DNA from: a virus
Reading direction: 5' to 3' (one strand)
Virus record (IMG/VR): IMGVR_UViG_3300027659_000244
Span: 1-21,512 of that record
DNA: 21,512 bases
Under the pieces are notes generated by a model. The model saw only the letters and a list, made by a program, of their open reading frames with translations. It did not search any database and had not been told where the DNA came from. This document shows, in pieces, positions 21,335-21,512 of the stretch. How positions within the stretch are numbered: the first letter of the stretch is position 1; each line of letters starts with the position of its first letter. The position numbers and the translations under genes were made by a program.

Positions 21335-21512
21335 TCACGGCTTGGCCTCCTTGGCTTTGTGCCACAATTGCTTTGCTGGAAGATTATCTCCAGCTATAGA
21401 TAAAAGACATTCGTCTAAGTAGTTTCCAGCTTTCACTAACCGATTGATATACTCCTCTTGCTCGCGAATCTTGGTGGCCTGTGCATCGGCCAGCCATTCC
21501 TGCTTCATCAGT
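21335..21512 (-). CDS. Small hypothetical protein, possibly 5' partial
   Basis: A frame ending at TGA (21337-21335) is open to the right edge. An ATG at 21508 would give a 57-residue protein (MKQEWLADAQATKIREQEEY, then NRLVKAGNYLDECLL and LPAKQLWHKAKEAKP). It is helical and charged, with a coiled-coil-like first half. It may start there or continue outside the window. No family is recognised. Confidence 0.5.
   Translation of the reverse strand, partial: LMKQEWLADAQATKIREQEEYINRLVKAGNYLDECLLSIAGDNLPAKQLWHKAKEAKP

Overview
This window is part of a tailed double-stranded DNA phage genome, probably podovirus-like. No bacterial housekeeping genes or integrase are visible. On the plus strand (1-10464) lies the distal part of a T7-like virion operon: a tail nozzle/stabilisation-type protein, a small protein in the T7 gp13 position, an Ala/Gln-rich internal-protein-like gene, a coiled-coil repeat protein and a 1517-residue giant protein carrying a zinc-peptidase motif. 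The genes are packed with ATGA or TAATG overlaps.

The minus strand (21512 down to 10522) carries the DNA-metabolism operon, which converges on the virion operon at a strong bidirectional terminator (10478-10510). In transcription order it holds an unrecognised gene pair, a MSMEG_6728-type (pyrimidine-dimer-glycosylase-like) protein, a lysozyme-like lytic transglycosylase and two small proteins. Next come a RecB/Cas4-like nuclease with iron-sulphur cysteines, a Sak4-like RecA-fold ATPase, a small protein and a probable ssDNA-binding-type protein. A 228-nt non-coding region filled with hairpins follows. After it come the N-terminal fragment of a family A DNA polymerase (UDG-like plus 3'-5' exonuclease domains), an ATP-dependent DNA ligase, an unknown protein, the C-terminal polymerase fragment (motifs A, B and C), a small protein, a DUF3987-like ATPase, a DUF6378-like protein and a terminal unknown. 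Recombination genes therefore precede replication genes, which precede nucleotide-metabolism or accessory genes.

The main points of interest are: (1) a DNA polymerase I-type enzyme split between thumb and palm, with two other genes between the halves; (2) a 200-nt run of consecutive hairpins between the SSB-like gene and the polymerase; (3) a metallophosphoesterase-like domain, with its metal ligands replaced, at the end of the tail protein; (4) a zincin motif inside the giant virion protein; (5) mixed 11- and 18-residue coiled-coil repeats in the neighbouring virion protein; and (6) a conserved motif (GGAGCTTTNNNTGGGCCA on the plus strand) in two separate intergenic gaps.

Host: most starts lack a good Shine-Dalgarno sequence and many are preceded by A-rich leaders. 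That is typical of Bacteroidota but not exclusive to it, so the host remains unassigned. GC content looks moderate and even across the window, with no obviously foreign segment.
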